A DNA stretch of 49,016 bases, from the NCBI GenBank assembly GCA_046482855.1, contig JAWOEH010000186.1:1-49016 (forward strand), written 5' to 3'. A program made the translations under genes and the position numbers. The first letter of the stretch is position 1. Each line of letters opens with the position of its first letter. Shown here piece after piece: positions 24,801 through 32,838 of this stretch. The notes beneath the pieces were generated by a model. The model searched no databases. It had not been told where the DNA came from and saw only the letters and a program-made list of their open reading frames with translations. This stretch comes from CAYVSF01 sp046482855 (GTDB lineage Bacteria; Bacteroidota; Bacteroidia; Bacteroidales; UBA12077).

Positions 24801-25972
24801 CCTTATACCGGTTATCCATCGAACAGGAACTGCAAGAAGCCAAAATTCATGCCGAGGAGTCGGATCGTCTCAAGTCGGCATTTCTTGCCAACATGTCGCA
24901 TGAAATCCGCACACCTATGAATGGCATATTGGGTTTTACCCAGCTATTACTCAGGACCCGTTACGATGCCGAAAAACAGCATAAATACCTGCAACTTATC
25001 TACAACAATAGCAAACACCTGCTTCACCTGATAAACGACATCATCGATATCTCCAAAATTGAAGCCGGCGAACTGGATATACAACAATACAGTGTGGATC
25101 TTCCCAGGTTACTTGATCATGTATACCAATTTTTTGCCTCAGAACATCAGGATAATAAGGCGATAGCGTTTCGAAAAAACATTCAGATTCCACCTTCTCA
25201 CAGCAAGGTGCTGCTTGATGGAAATCGGCTGACCCAGGTATTAACCAACCTGCTTGGAAATGCCTTTAAATTTACAGAAAAAGGACACATTACCCTGGAG
25301 TGTAAAAAAAGCGAAGACAAGCTCCATTTTGCTGTTTCTGATAGTGGCAGTGGTATCTCCCAAAGTGACCAGCGAACCATTTTTGAGCGATTCAAACAAG
25401 CCGATGATTCCCCCACGCGACCTCATGGCGGAACCGGTCTGGGGTTGGCCATATCGCAACAGTTAGTTGAACTCATGGGGGGAACGCTGAACCTGAAATC
25501 GGAGACAGGAGCGGGCGCCTCCTTCTTCTTCTCCATTCCTTTTCAATCGACCGAATTACCTGAAATAAAACAACCCAGGAAAAGCAAGCCTGATAAAGAG
25601 GCACACTTTGCCAACAAACACTTACTCATAGTTGAGGACGACAAAGTAAGCTATCAGGTTATTGCCGATGCTTTGGAAAAATATAAGATTCAAATTCAAT
25701 GGGTGGAACGAGGCGATTTGGCCATAGAACTCTTAAAACAAAAACCGGAGTTGGATCTCATCCTGCTGGATATTCAGCTTCCCGGAGCCAGCGGCTACGA
25801 AGTAGCCAGAGTAGCCAAAAACCAGTGTCCAAGCGTTCCCATTATAGCCCAAACAGCTAATGCCATGACGGGCGACAGAGACAAAATCATGGCTGCAGGT
25901 TGCTCCGATTACCTCTCAAAACCCCTTGATCTGGAAAAACTCATCGAAAAAATCGAGAAGTATCTTGCCTAA
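21806..25972 (+). CDS. hybrid sensor histidine kinase with PocR, five PAS and GAF-like domains
   Basis: This very long (1388-residue) two-component sensor has a cytoplasmic, soluble layout with no transmembrane helix. In order: a PocR-like ligand domain (about 30-165; it contains SLAEVSGLPVILTD and the EYSCKPGFSEMMLP cluster), five PAS modules (about 200-1030 bp-scaled, residues roughly 195-315, 325-445, 450-570, 575-700 and 710-830), a GAF-like region (about 835-1020), a HisKA domain with the phospho-acceptor His in FLANMSHEIRTPMNGILGF, an HATPase with NLLGNAFKFTEKG, DSGSGIS and GGTGLGLAIS, and a C-terminal receiver domain with VEDDKVS, LLDIQLPGASGYEV and SKPLD. The start is TTG at 21806, because an in-frame stop at 21791 blocks extension; the first internal ATG is at 21905 (residue 34). 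There is no separate output domain, so it probably phosphorelays to a partner. Confidence 0.9.
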   Translation: MRRLFKHPNKQPSPEAEHREDNILRQLLPQIKAMLSSLAEVSGLPVILTDVNDDILFRANNRTPCPNNPNLSNNGYGHCLYRGKKKKRDSLSAEGSPFSYYEYSCKPGFSEMMLPIWLYDKHIFSLYTGHFYLSNKENPKIIPKEEKVPHYTKKQITRFLGLFYQLANTITHLMETNIQLTEEIEKKQKIEEENSHNQAFLKSLINNSYDAIVLLNEGGHIRLFNPRTLEILGLKPSKNIQGTHYREWLSAHEYEQVHEHIQSTLKEDNKKYYFEVPIQVKGKAVHIGAYVTRLPATASEPKYYLVNARDITHHQQEKQFREDTRLYLERLINSLPAPIFHRDAGGRFLNCNDAYAEFEGLKRQEIIGKTLFDIFPKNNADFYHKADQTILAEQKAVSYERSFTLPKNHRPTHIEVYKTLFHNPLTHKDEILGVVFDTTRMYEYAEALENSEQQLKLMLESIPSPIFRKDEQGIFTDCNEAFCRYIGRQRNEILGNRLELMRHPLHIVHRMLKDDEQILSGQKRSCVTETEILHADGTLHPAVVHKAYFPATSGGSAGLVGIIMDLSAQKEAEKAMLESQQKYQHFFQQSNDGICLMNKEGVVLEWNKAFEHLSGFARDKVLGENGYLLLKQLLNADSLPDINAVFEEFMNAPCSKLTEKKLEVHLRPAQGGSVHGQLILMPIRFNGQCMKGMALHDISERKRMEIRLQRSEAFFRDIIENTQDMISLTDLKGQFIYLSPSHERILGYPMQTLIEKNVLELLHPDDRQKYQQHFLTHTGFTQDTFQEVYRCRKEDDTYIWVESKAKVLYDAQKNPERIIFSRRDITESVKSRNNLRFLFRGALNLLQAETPDEIFNFIGQQVLQQYPDNYVMLTQYDKQNKCLKTKYLFGFSGFMESLMKILGFSPEHFKIDSNDIERLQLFNPKFYTLRVEEIIDKYSSIAPDTMKKIIRALRFRKVHYIGLTFKNQLFGSLTLIPKNGQSLVQQKPLETFIYNSSLALYRLSIEQELQEAKIHAEESDRLKSAFLANMSHEIRTPMNGILGFTQLLLRTRYDAEKQHKYLQLIYNNSKHLLHLINDIIDISKIEAGELDIQQYSVDLPRLLDHVYQFFASEHQDNKAIAFRKNIQIPPSHSKVLLDGNRLTQVLTNLLGNAFKFTEKGHITLECKKSEDKLHFAVSDSGSGISQSDQRTIFERFKQADDSPTRPHGGTGLGLAISQQLVELMGGTLNLKSETGAGASFFFSIPFQSTELPEIKQPRKSKPDKEAHFANKHLLIVEDDKVSYQVIADALEKYKIQIQWVERGDLAIELLKQKPELDLILLDIQLPGASGYEVARVAKNQCPSVPIIAQTANAMTGDRDKIMAAGCSDYLSKPLDLEKLIEKIEKYLA

Positions 25973-26074
25973 TTTCAAAAAAGCAGCCCTGGCTACATTA
26001 AACGAAACTCTTCTAGTCATGTCCATAAAATAGAAGCACAGCTTATCACCAAACAAATCACAAAATTTTAACCC

Positions 26075-28624
26075 ATGAAAAGAATCACACTCCTAAGCCT
26101 GTTTATGGCCATTTCTCTTTTAACCTTTGCTCAAAAGCCCATAACTCAGTGGCTACATGCAGGCCCCTTCCCCCTTCACTTACCGGTATTTGCCGAAGCG
26201 GGAACCATCGAAAATGAACCCATTGAACTTGGCGATGCCATGACACAGATGGCTCCTCTCGCAGGCACGCTACAAGCCAACCAAAACCTGACACTCTTTC
26301 AATCAACCAATAAAATTACTTCCGTACAAATTCCTGCTGATACGGTAATAGCCCCTGCAACCACTGCACCCAAAATGCATTGGTTAAGCAGCCACGTGGC
26401 AACCGATAGATGGATGCAGGTCCCCTTAACGATAAAAACCAATGGGATTTTTGAAATCTACCTGAACGGAGAAAAATTTCACACTCAAAAGACGGTTAGC
26501 TCCGAAGTGAAGAAAACCCTCACACTACAGCAAGGGGTGCACGAAATACGCATACGTTTAATCCAACAAGGACAAGAAGACCCCCTACGGCTCTGGGCTG
26601 AGTTAGCCCCAAAAGAAGAAATACAGCAAGCCTTGCAGGCAAACCTCCTTTCTCCGAATCAATACCTTACCATTCAACATATACTCGATGGCAAATCCAT
26701 TAAGGGATTTGCTGTTTCGCCATCAGGAAAATACTTCTTTATGAAAGAGGAGACCTCCTACCCCGGGGGCAAAAATACAACCAGCCGGATAGTGGTAAAG
26801 CGCATGAAAGACGCATCGGTTGTATATCAATTCCGCGACAGCGATATTAACCAGCTCAAATGGCTGCCTACTACCGATAAGCTATCCTACACTGCTAAAA
26901 CGGAGAAGCACACCAATGTTTACACCCTAAATCTTGCAACCATGCAAGAAACTCTTATTGCGGAACAACTCGCAGATTTTGGCAGTTATCAGTGGAGCCC
27001 TAAAGAAGATTTTATCATCTTTTCAGTTTACAAAACAGCTGATAAACCCAACGGTCTGAAGCGCATTTTTGGAAATGAAGATCGCCTGCCCTACTTCCGC
27101 AATCGTTCCTACCTTCATCTGCTCGATTGCACAAGTGGCCAGACTTTTCCTCTAACAAGCGGAAATTTATCAGCCCAATTGCATGATATTCATCCCTCAG
27201 GAAAAAAAATTCTTTTCTCCACTTCACATGCCAGTTATCAAGAGATTCCCTTTAGTAAGCAAGCCCTCTACGAGCTAACCCTCGCCAATTTTTCAGTCGA
27301 CACCCTTTGGAAAGACAAACTGTATAGTGGTTATGCCAGCTATAGCCCCGATGGAGGAAACCTTCTGGTACAAGGCGGTCCCCTTTGTTTTGGTAAGATC
27401 GGCGTGAATGTTTCGGACAACCGCTTCCCAAACAACTATGACAGCCAGCTCTATCTTTACAACCCGGAAAATGGCGAAGTAAAACCGCTGACAAAATCCT
27501 TTGCTCCATCAATAAACAGTGCCTATTGGCTTAACAACGATGAAATGTACCTATCGGTTGCCGAGAGAGACGAAACCAACCTTTACAAGTACAACTTTAA
27601 ATCGGAAGAATTTGAACAAATACCATTAGAAACAGAGGTTTTAAGTCGTATTGCCTTTAACAAAGAGGGTGACGTAGCACTTTACAATGGAACCTCCATT
27701 ACCACGCCCAACAAACTCTTTTCACTCAACACAAAGAAAGCCACCTCTTCCCTTATTGCTTATCCACAGCAGGAAGAGCTTAAAAACGTACAATATGGAA
27801 AGACAGAAGACTGCAATTTCACCAACTCGCGAGGCGACGAGATAAGTGGCAGGGTGTACTATCCTCCAAACTACGATGCGACAAAAAAATACCCGGTTAT
27901 TGTCTACTATTATGGAGGAACCTCGCCGGTTGAACGAAGCTTTGGCGGACGCTATCCTAAAAATGTATGGGCTGCACATGGCTACATGGTTTATGTTCTA
28001 CAACCCAGCGGGACCATAGGCTTTGGTCAGGATTTCTCAGCCCTGCACGTAAATGGCTGGGGAAAAGAGGCCATTGATGATATTATTGAGGGCACACAGG
28101 CCTTTTTACAAAAACACCCCTCAGCCGATGCTGACAACATGGGCTGTATAGGTGCTTCCTACGGTGGATTTACCACCATGCTCTTGCAGACACGTACCGA
28201 CTTGTTTAAAACAGCCATTTCCCACGCCGGAATCAGCTCCATTAGCAGCTACTGGGGAGAAGGATACTGGGGATACACCTATAGTGCCGTGGCTTCGGCA
28301 CATGCTTTCCCCTGGAACCGTAAAGATGTGTACGTTGAAAACAGTCCCCTATTCAATGCCGACAAGTTCAGCAACTCAATACTACTGTTACACGGAACTG
28401 CCGATACAAATGTACCTGTAGGCGAAAGTTTGCAGTACTATGCAGCCCTGAAAATTTTAGGCAAAGATGTTGAGATGGTACTGGTTGACGATGAAGATCA
28501 CTGGATTATAGACTACGAAAAACGAATAAAATGGCATAACACCATTGTCTCATGGTTCGATTATAAGCTGAAGGAACAAGATGAACAATGGAATGAACTT
28601 TATCCGGAAAAAAATCTTAACTAA
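26075..28624 (+). CDS. secreted prolyl oligopeptidase family (S9) serine peptidase
   Basis: This 849-residue protein has a signal peptide (MKRITLLSLFMAISLLTFAQ), so it is periplasmic or outer-surface. The middle has beta-propeller-like WD-type repeats (DIHPSGKKILFSTSH, YSPDGGNLLV and similar), and the C-terminal third is the alpha/beta hydrolase catalytic domain with GASYGGF (nucleophile Ser near residue 695), HGTADTNVPV (Asp near 775) and DDEDHWI (His near 809). These enzymes cleave short peptides, with a preference that cannot be read here. The N-terminal 220 residues before the propeller look beta-rich and are unassigned. A strong terminator follows at 28701-28721. It probably feeds peptide or amino acid uptake. 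Confidence 0.93.
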   Translation: MKRITLLSLFMAISLLTFAQKPITQWLHAGPFPLHLPVFAEAGTIENEPIELGDAMTQMAPLAGTLQANQNLTLFQSTNKITSVQIPADTVIAPATTAPKMHWLSSHVATDRWMQVPLTIKTNGIFEIYLNGEKFHTQKTVSSEVKKTLTLQQGVHEIRIRLIQQGQEDPLRLWAELAPKEEIQQALQANLLSPNQYLTIQHILDGKSIKGFAVSPSGKYFFMKEETSYPGGKNTTSRIVVKRMKDASVVYQFRDSDINQLKWLPTTDKLSYTAKTEKHTNVYTLNLATMQETLIAEQLADFGSYQWSPKEDFIIFSVYKTADKPNGLKRIFGNEDRLPYFRNRSYLHLLDCTSGQTFPLTSGNLSAQLHDIHPSGKKILFSTSHASYQEIPFSKQALYELTLANFSVDTLWKDKLYSGYASYSPDGGNLLVQGGPLCFGKIGVNVSDNRFPNNYDSQLYLYNPENGEVKPLTKSFAPSINSAYWLNNDEMYLSVAERDETNLYKYNFKSEEFEQIPLETEVLSRIAFNKEGDVALYNGTSITTPNKLFSLNTKKATSSLIAYPQQEELKNVQYGKTEDCNFTNSRGDEISGRVYYPPNYDATKKYPVIVYYYGGTSPVERSFGGRYPKNVWAAHGYMVYVLQPSGTIGFGQDFSALHVNGWGKEAIDDIIEGTQAFLQKHPSADADNMGCIGASYGGFTTMLLQTRTDLFKTAISHAGISSISSYWGEGYWGYTYSAVASAHAFPWNRKDVYVENSPLFNADKFSNSILLLHGTADTNVPVGESLQYYAALKILGKDVEMVLVDDEDHWIIDYEKRIKWHNTIVSWFDYKLKEQDEQWNELYPEKNLN

Positions 28625-28696
28625 CTCTATAACTACAGAGTTTGGTAAGATTATCTATTCATTAAAAAGAATGGATAAATCCAGAAGAAATTAAGT

Positions 28697-28727
28697 AAAG
28701 GGTGCTTCGAAATGAAGCACCTTTTTT
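28697..28727 (+). terminator. intrinsic terminator of the S9 peptidase gene
   Basis: GGTGCTTC (28701-28708) and GAAGCACC (28714-28721) form a perfect eight-base stem around GAAAT, followed by six T residues. Position is about 75 bases past the peptidase stop and 19 bases before the end of the convergent lipoprotein gene. Confidence 0.9.
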
Positions 28728-28745
28728 CAGTTGTAGACAATCTTT

Positions 28746-29516
28746 TTATGAGGTAGGTCCGAAAACTCTTTCCAACAGCGGCGTAACGCGCGCACGAGTT
28801 TGTGTACGAATAGAGGCTTCCTCCTCTTGAATACGTAAGAAGAGCCCTTCCAAAGCCTGTTGAGTAAGGTAGGCATCTAAATCCACCTCAACACGACTAT
28901 AGCCGGCCAATTGTCCTACCATAGAGCCGGCAAGCGTATTCCATTTATCTGTAAGCGAATTCCAGGCCTTTTGTGCCGAAATGGAGGCTACCCACTCGCG
29001 ATTTGTTGCCTGGGAGATCCTGGGCTTATAAAGATCAAACAGATCTTCGTAAGTCTTGTCATACAGATATTCGGTAGCAGCGGAGGTCTCGCCATTTAAA
29101 ATGCCCCATGCATCTTGTATGGTCATTTGACGAATGGCATGTACGAAAAGAGGAACCACCTCTCGAGCAGCTTCCTCAGCCGAACGATTAATATTTCTTA
29201 TCAGCTTATCGACCAATTCAGGACCACCGGGTATGCGTTCAATGTTGTCAACCATGATTTTCGCTTCGGGGGGCAACACAATGCGCACATCAGCATGACC
29301 ATAATACCCGTTTTTGCTGGCAAGGCGCGAAACAGCCGTATCCACGCCAACATGCAAGGCTTCCTTCAACCCTTTAGCCACCTCTTCCGTAGTTAATGGA
29401 CGATTATTTGAGGTGGGCATTTCCTGAAGAACAGCTTCCAGCTCGGTACAGGAGATCATAGTTAACAAGCTAATAGCAATAAATAACCATTGGACAGGTT
29501 TTACAATTTTTTTCAT
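28746..29516 (-). CDS. DUF4197 lipoprotein
   Basis: This 256-residue protein has a lipoprotein signal peptide (MKKIVKPVQWLFIAISLLTMISC, with the lipobox Cys at residue 23). The mature part matches DUF4197: LTTEEVAKGLKEALHVGVDTAVSRL near the N-terminus, then VRIVLPPEAK, ELVDKLIRNINRSAEEAA, a FVHAIRQMTIQDAWGILNG block and a C-terminal LDAYLTQQALEGLFLRI repeat-like helix set. It is a helical periplasmic or outer-membrane-anchored protein of unknown function. It is transcribed alone, downstream of the DUF5606 terminator. Confidence 0.88.
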   Translation of the reverse strand: MKKIVKPVQWLFIAISLLTMISCTELEAVLQEMPTSNNRPLTTEEVAKGLKEALHVGVDTAVSRLASKNGYYGHADVRIVLPPEAKIMVDNIERIPGGPELVDKLIRNINRSAEEAAREVVPLFVHAIRQMTIQDAWGILNGETSAATEYLYDKTYEDLFDLYKPRISQATNREWVASISAQKAWNSLTDKWNTLAGSMVGQLAGYSRVEVDLDAYLTQQALEGLFLRIQEEEASIRTQTRARVTPLLERVFGPTS

Positions 29517-29560
29517 GGGGATAAATAAATTTCACATACTACAGCAACATTCAGAAACAA

Positions 29561-29583
29561 AAAAAGGTTCGCCAAAGCGAACC
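29561..29583 (-). terminator. intrinsic terminator of the nusB-to-DUF5606 run
   Basis: GGTTCGC (29566-29572) and GCGAACC (29577-29583) form a seven-base stem around CAAA. On the minus transcript they are followed by seven T residues. It lies 25 bases beyond the DUF5606 stop and separates that gene from the DUF4197 lipoprotein. Confidence 0.85.
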
Positions 29584-29607
29584 CACAGATCCTTATCAAT
29601 ACACATT

Positions 29608-30039
29608 CTACTCATCGGATTTATTGTCCTCCTCTTCAGAACTCTCCTCCTCTGGCTCATCAAAATTTAACATATCCAACTTTTTAAGAATGGCATACCA
29701 TTGCACCATTTTCTTGATATCGGATACATAAACGCGATCACGATCATAGGTCGGCAACACTTCGCCCATAAAGTTCTTTAGCTCATTGGCTGAAGCTTTA
29801 TGACTTAAAGGTTCCTTATCGCCAAGATGTTCGGCCATCGCCTTAAACACATCCTTCAATGGCATATCCCCTTCATCAGTAAAGATGGAGATATCCTCCA
29901 ATGAGCTAATCTTGGCACTGGCATAAGCATTTGTTCGCTGTTTGGTTTCCAGGTGTTCAACGATAATGCCGCTACGACTTTGCGAAAGAAAGCGAAACAA
30001 TCCTGATTGGCCTGAGATGGCTAAAATATCTTTCAACAT
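29608..30039 (-). CDS. DUF5606-family protein
   Basis: This 143-residue cytoplasmic protein is typical of the Bacteroidota DUF5606 family. It begins MLKDILAISGQSGLFRFLSQSRSGIIVE, followed by the conserved SSLEDISIFTDEGDMPLKDVF and an acidic tail rich in Glu and Asp. The N-terminal part looks like a small beta-barrel of the kind seen in RNA/protein-binding modules. Function is unknown. It is downstream of the TerB/DnaJ gene with an 85-base gap and ends at the terminator at 29561-29583. Confidence 0.88.
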   Translation of the reverse strand: MLKDILAISGQSGLFRFLSQSRSGIIVEHLETKQRTNAYASAKISSLEDISIFTDEGDMPLKDVFKAMAEHLGDKEPLSHKASANELKNFMGEVLPTYDRDRVYVSDIKKMVQWYAILKKLDMLNFDEPEEESSEEEDNKSDE

Positions 30040-30124
30040 AAATAGTATTTTTTTTTCTTATATCAGATTACAAAAATAGAATACTCCACGATTACATCTT
30101 CATTACCGAAGCATTTTTTTATAA

Positions 30125-30847
30125 TTATTTTATGTTTCTGTGTTTACTGATTTTCTCATAGGCAGCACTCACCTTTTGAAACTTTTCTTTTGCCGTCTCT
30201 TTAAAGTCTTCGCCCAGGTGCCCAACTTTGTCAGGATGGTATTTCAAAGCCATGCGCCGATAGGCTTTCTTCACTTCAGCATCGGAAGCCTGCTGAGATA
30301 TGCCCAATACCTTATAAGCGGCTTCAAGCGTATCTTCGGACATAGCATCCATAGCGCTGAGGTCTTTATCCTGAATCCCCAACAACTGAGCAATATGCTT
30401 CACGGCATTCAATTCAGCCTGATGAATCTGGCCGTCGGCCTTGGCAACGTTTAACAAGAAATGTAACAGTTCCAGGCGTGCAGGATAGTCAAGATTCTGT
30501 CGGATTTGTGCACATACCGATTGTAGTGGTATGGGTTGGTTCAACAATTTTCTGAGCATTTGTAAGGCTTCGGCAGCGGAATCCTCACCAAAGTTCTGAC
30601 GCAAGAATTTTTTCACATAATCGAGCTCCGAGCGCATAACCTTACCATCGGCTTTCATAACGGCGGCCGCCAGCACCAATAAGCTAACAGCAAAGCTTCC
30701 GGGTGTTGTAGCTGAATAGCCCAATTGTTTAGTGGCTTTTTCGGCATCTTCAAAAAGCGACCCCAAAGCAAAACCTAAAATACCGCCAATGGGCCCCAAA
30801 AAAGCCCAACCTAAACCGCCTGTTATCCACTTTGTAAACTTACCCAT
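30125..30847 (-). CDS. TerB domain and J-domain co-chaperone (DjlA-like)
   Basis: This 240-residue protein has a short hydrophobic glycine-rich N-terminal segment (WITGGLGWAFLGPIGGILGFALGSLF), a TerB-like helical domain (about residues 50-155), and a C-terminal J domain with the HPD motif in ALKYHPDK. J domains stimulate the ATPase of DnaK. DjlA-type proteins are membrane-anchored in enterobacteria; the N-terminal hydrophobic stretch here may act likewise. Its start overlaps the end of coaE by eight bases, which indicates translational coupling. Confidence 0.93.
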   Translation of the reverse strand: MGKFTKWITGGLGWAFLGPIGGILGFALGSLFEDAEKATKQLGYSATTPGSFAVSLLVLAAAVMKADGKVMRSELDYVKKFLRQNFGEDSAAEALQMLRKLLNQPIPLQSVCAQIRQNLDYPARLELLHFLLNVAKADGQIHQAELNAVKHIAQLLGIQDKDLSAMDAMSEDTLEAAYKVLGISQQASDAEVKKAYRRMALKYHPDKVGHLGEDFKETAKEKFQKVSAAYEKISKHRNIK

Positions 30848-31436
30848 AACATCTTCTCAATTTTGTATCTATGCTAATAATTTGTGGCAATACTAAATGC
30901 TTGCCGTCATTTTGTATACTATAATCTGCCTGTTTATTTCGCTGCTCTTCCGTCCACTGGTTATTCATACGCGCTACCACTTGTTGTTTGGAGATGTTAT
31001 CGCGCATTTGTACCCGTTTTATTCGTAAATCCTCGGGTGCAGCAATTGTGACAACGCGATCCATATGATTGTGTGCTCCTGATTCAAACAATATAGCAGC
31101 CTCCTCTAGAACATAAGGGACTTGCAATAGTTGTTGTTTTTCGCACCACGCTTCGAAAGTTCTGTGAACAGCCGGGTGCACAATAGCATTTAATGTCTGA
31201 AGCCTTTTGGGGTGGTTAAAAACAATTTTAGCTAATGCAGGTCTGTTGAGTGTTCCGTGGGTATAAAGATCCTTGCCAAATTGTTGCTGAATTTGGAGGC
31301 GCAGTTGCTCATCTTCATCCATGAGTCGATGGGCTTGCGAATCGGCATAAAAAACAGGCACTCCCAGTGCTTCAAAAATTCCGGCAATGAATGTTTTCCC
31401 ACTGCCAATACCACCTGTCAGGCCAATTTTCAGCAT
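30840..31436 (-). CDS. coaE: dephospho-CoA kinase
   Basis: This 198-residue enzyme catalyses the last step of coenzyme A synthesis, phosphorylating the 3' hydroxyl of dephospho-CoA. The P-loop GLTGGIGSGKT is at the N-terminus, with the family motifs FYADSQAHRLM and VLEEAAILFESGAHNHMDRVVTI and the Arg-rich lid RIKRVQMRDNISKQQVVARMNNQW. The ATG at 31436 is preferred over the frame start at 31454, since the P-loop needs only a few N-terminal residues. It begins one base after the YbbR-like stop codon and overlaps the TerB/DnaJ start. Confidence 0.96.
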   Translation of the reverse strand: MLKIGLTGGIGSGKTFIAGIFEALGVPVFYADSQAHRLMDEDEQLRLQIQQQFGKDLYTHGTLNRPALAKIVFNHPKRLQTLNAIVHPAVHRTFEAWCEKQQLLQVPYVLEEAAILFESGAHNHMDRVVTIAAPEDLRIKRVQMRDNISKQQVVARMNNQWTEEQRNKQADYSIQNDGKHLVLPQIISIDTKLRRCYG

Positions 31437-31437
31437 A

Positions 31438-32427
31438 TCATTCCACCTTTTCAATCAAATAATCTACAGCCTGAGGCTCCACTCGTACCGAACGAGTGTA
31501 TTCAGGTGCTTTCCTAACATATAAGGGCAATTGCTGCGGATGTTCCCGAATATCATTATAATCGACTACCACCTCGAAAAGCGCAGAAATAATTTTTGGG
31601 TAATTTTCAAATGACACACGACAACGCACCACTGCATCTTTCCGAAAAGTAATTAAACGTAAACTATCCGGAACATTTCGGGTTTCAATAGGAAGTTGTA
31701 CAGAAGCTTCAGTAAATTGCACTACCTCGGCTGTAAGCCTGACCTGTTCTTGTGCCAAATCGAGCTGTTTCAAGGGTTCCAACTTTAACTCTTTATCGAG
31801 TTGCGTATTTACATTCGTAAACACTTTGGGTTGTGTATATACAGCCTGCAATGTATCGAGCAACGATAAAGGACCTGAAACCTCAACCGAGTCGGGGGTA
31901 AGCTGCGGTTTCCCCTCAAACATATATTGCTGGGCTAACTGAATCTCATGGCGACCAATAACAGGCACTAATTTATAACTACGCTCATCGAAATCAAAGA
32001 AGAGTGAGTCGGGGCGAATTTTTTGCACACTCACCTCGTTTGAGAGTTGCTTCTCAATATTTTTACGGATATCTTCCGTAAGAATAAAGAAATTCGACGA
32101 ACTCCTTGACAACTTGAGCGGATAGTCATTAAAATCAATGGTAAAAGGTATCACAGCATTGCTGAATTTATACTTTAAAAGGTTAAACCCATGTGCTGTG
32201 ATATTCAGGCTGAAACTTTCCGGCAGCTCCCCCACCAACACTTTATCCTCAGGTAGGTTTGCAAAGCGTATAGGATACTCAATTTCGGTAGTAAACTCCT
32301 CTTCGAGCTTTATTAAAAACCAAAAAACGGTAGCAAAGAGCACAAATAATAAAAACGTAGTAAACCGGGTGTCGATTCTCTTAAGAGACACCTTTACCCA
32401 TCTGAGTATATATAATATTCTGCTCAT
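31438..32427 (-). CDS. YbbR-domain membrane protein (CdaR-like)
   Basis: This protein of 329 residues has one N-terminal transmembrane helix (FTTFLLFVLFATVFWFLIKL) and then a periplasmic part with repeated YbbR-like beta modules (for example VSGPLSLLDTLQAVYTQPKVF). In Firmicutes, CdaR regulates the diadenylate cyclase CdaA, but no cdaA gene is nearby. Here it sits in the conserved Bacteroidota run between yajC and coaE. The ATG at 32427 gives MSRILYILRWV; the longer frame to 32457 would add ten atypical residues. A hairpin with a T-run lies between yajC and this gene, just before its start. Confidence 0.88.
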   Translation of the reverse strand: MSRILYILRWVKVSLKRIDTRFTTFLLFVLFATVFWFLIKLEEEFTTEIEYPIRFANLPEDKVLVGELPESFSLNITAHGFNLLKYKFSNAVIPFTIDFNDYPLKLSRSSSNFFILTEDIRKNIEKQLSNEVSVQKIRPDSLFFDFDERSYKLVPVIGRHEIQLAQQYMFEGKPQLTPDSVEVSGPLSLLDTLQAVYTQPKVFTNVNTQLDKELKLEPLKQLDLAQEQVRLTAEVVQFTEASVQLPIETRNVPDSLRLITFRKDAVVRCRVSFENYPKIISALFEVVVDYNDIREHPQQLPLYVRKAPEYTRSVRVEPQAVDYLIEKVE

Positions 32428-32436
32428 AGCCGGAAC

Positions 32437-32482
32437 AAAAAAGAGGGAAACAAACAAGCCTGGGCTTGTCTCCTTCCCCTCT
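32437..32482 (-). terminator. hairpin with T-run between yajC and the YbbR gene
   Basis: The inner arms ACAAGCC (32454-32460) and GGCTTGT (32463-32469) and the outer arms around GAGGGAA and TTCCCCTC form a long hairpin. In the minus transcript it is followed by six T residues, ending about ten bases before the YbbR start codon. It looks like a full terminator or attenuator inside the run, so coaE and ybbR may need a separate promoter. Confidence 0.7.
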
Positions 32483-32497
32483 GTCCAATCGTAATAT

Positions 32498-32818
32498 TTA
32501 TTTTTTCTCTAAATCGGCAGCTTCTTTCAAAACAGCGCTCTTATCAATACGCAATTTTGTTTCACCTTCCGTTTCGATAACAATATAAGCATCGGAAACA
32601 GAAAGGATTTTCCCGTGAATTCCACCAGTAGTAATGATCTTATCGCCTTTTGAGAGCGACTCGCGAAAGTTACGTAACTCCTTTTGACGCTTCATTTGCG
32701 GACGGATCATAAACAGATAAAAAACAAGGATAATCAATATTAATGGCAAGAAGCTCATCAACGGATTTTGATTCTCGGGCGATGGGCCCATCAACAGAAT
32801 TTGTACTAATGTGTTCAT
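32498..32818 (-). CDS. yajC: preprotein translocase accessory subunit YajC
   Basis: This 106-residue protein has one transmembrane helix (FLPLILIILVFYLFMIRPQMKRQKELRNF) and then the cytoplasmic SH3-like part KGDKIITTGGIHGKILSVSDAYIVIET. The IRPQMKRQKE motif is the YajC signature. It associates with SecDF and the SecYEG translocon. It is 20 bases downstream of the DUF1573 lipoprotein and begins a set of small genes that ends at the hairpin at 32437-32482. Confidence 0.95.
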   Translation of the reverse strand: MNTLVQILLMGPSPENQNPLMSFLPLILIILVFYLFMIRPQMKRQKELRNFRESLSKGDKIITTGGIHGKILSVSDAYIVIETEGETKLRIDKSAVLKEAADLEKK

Positions 32819-32838
32819 TGTATTATCAATTTAATAGG

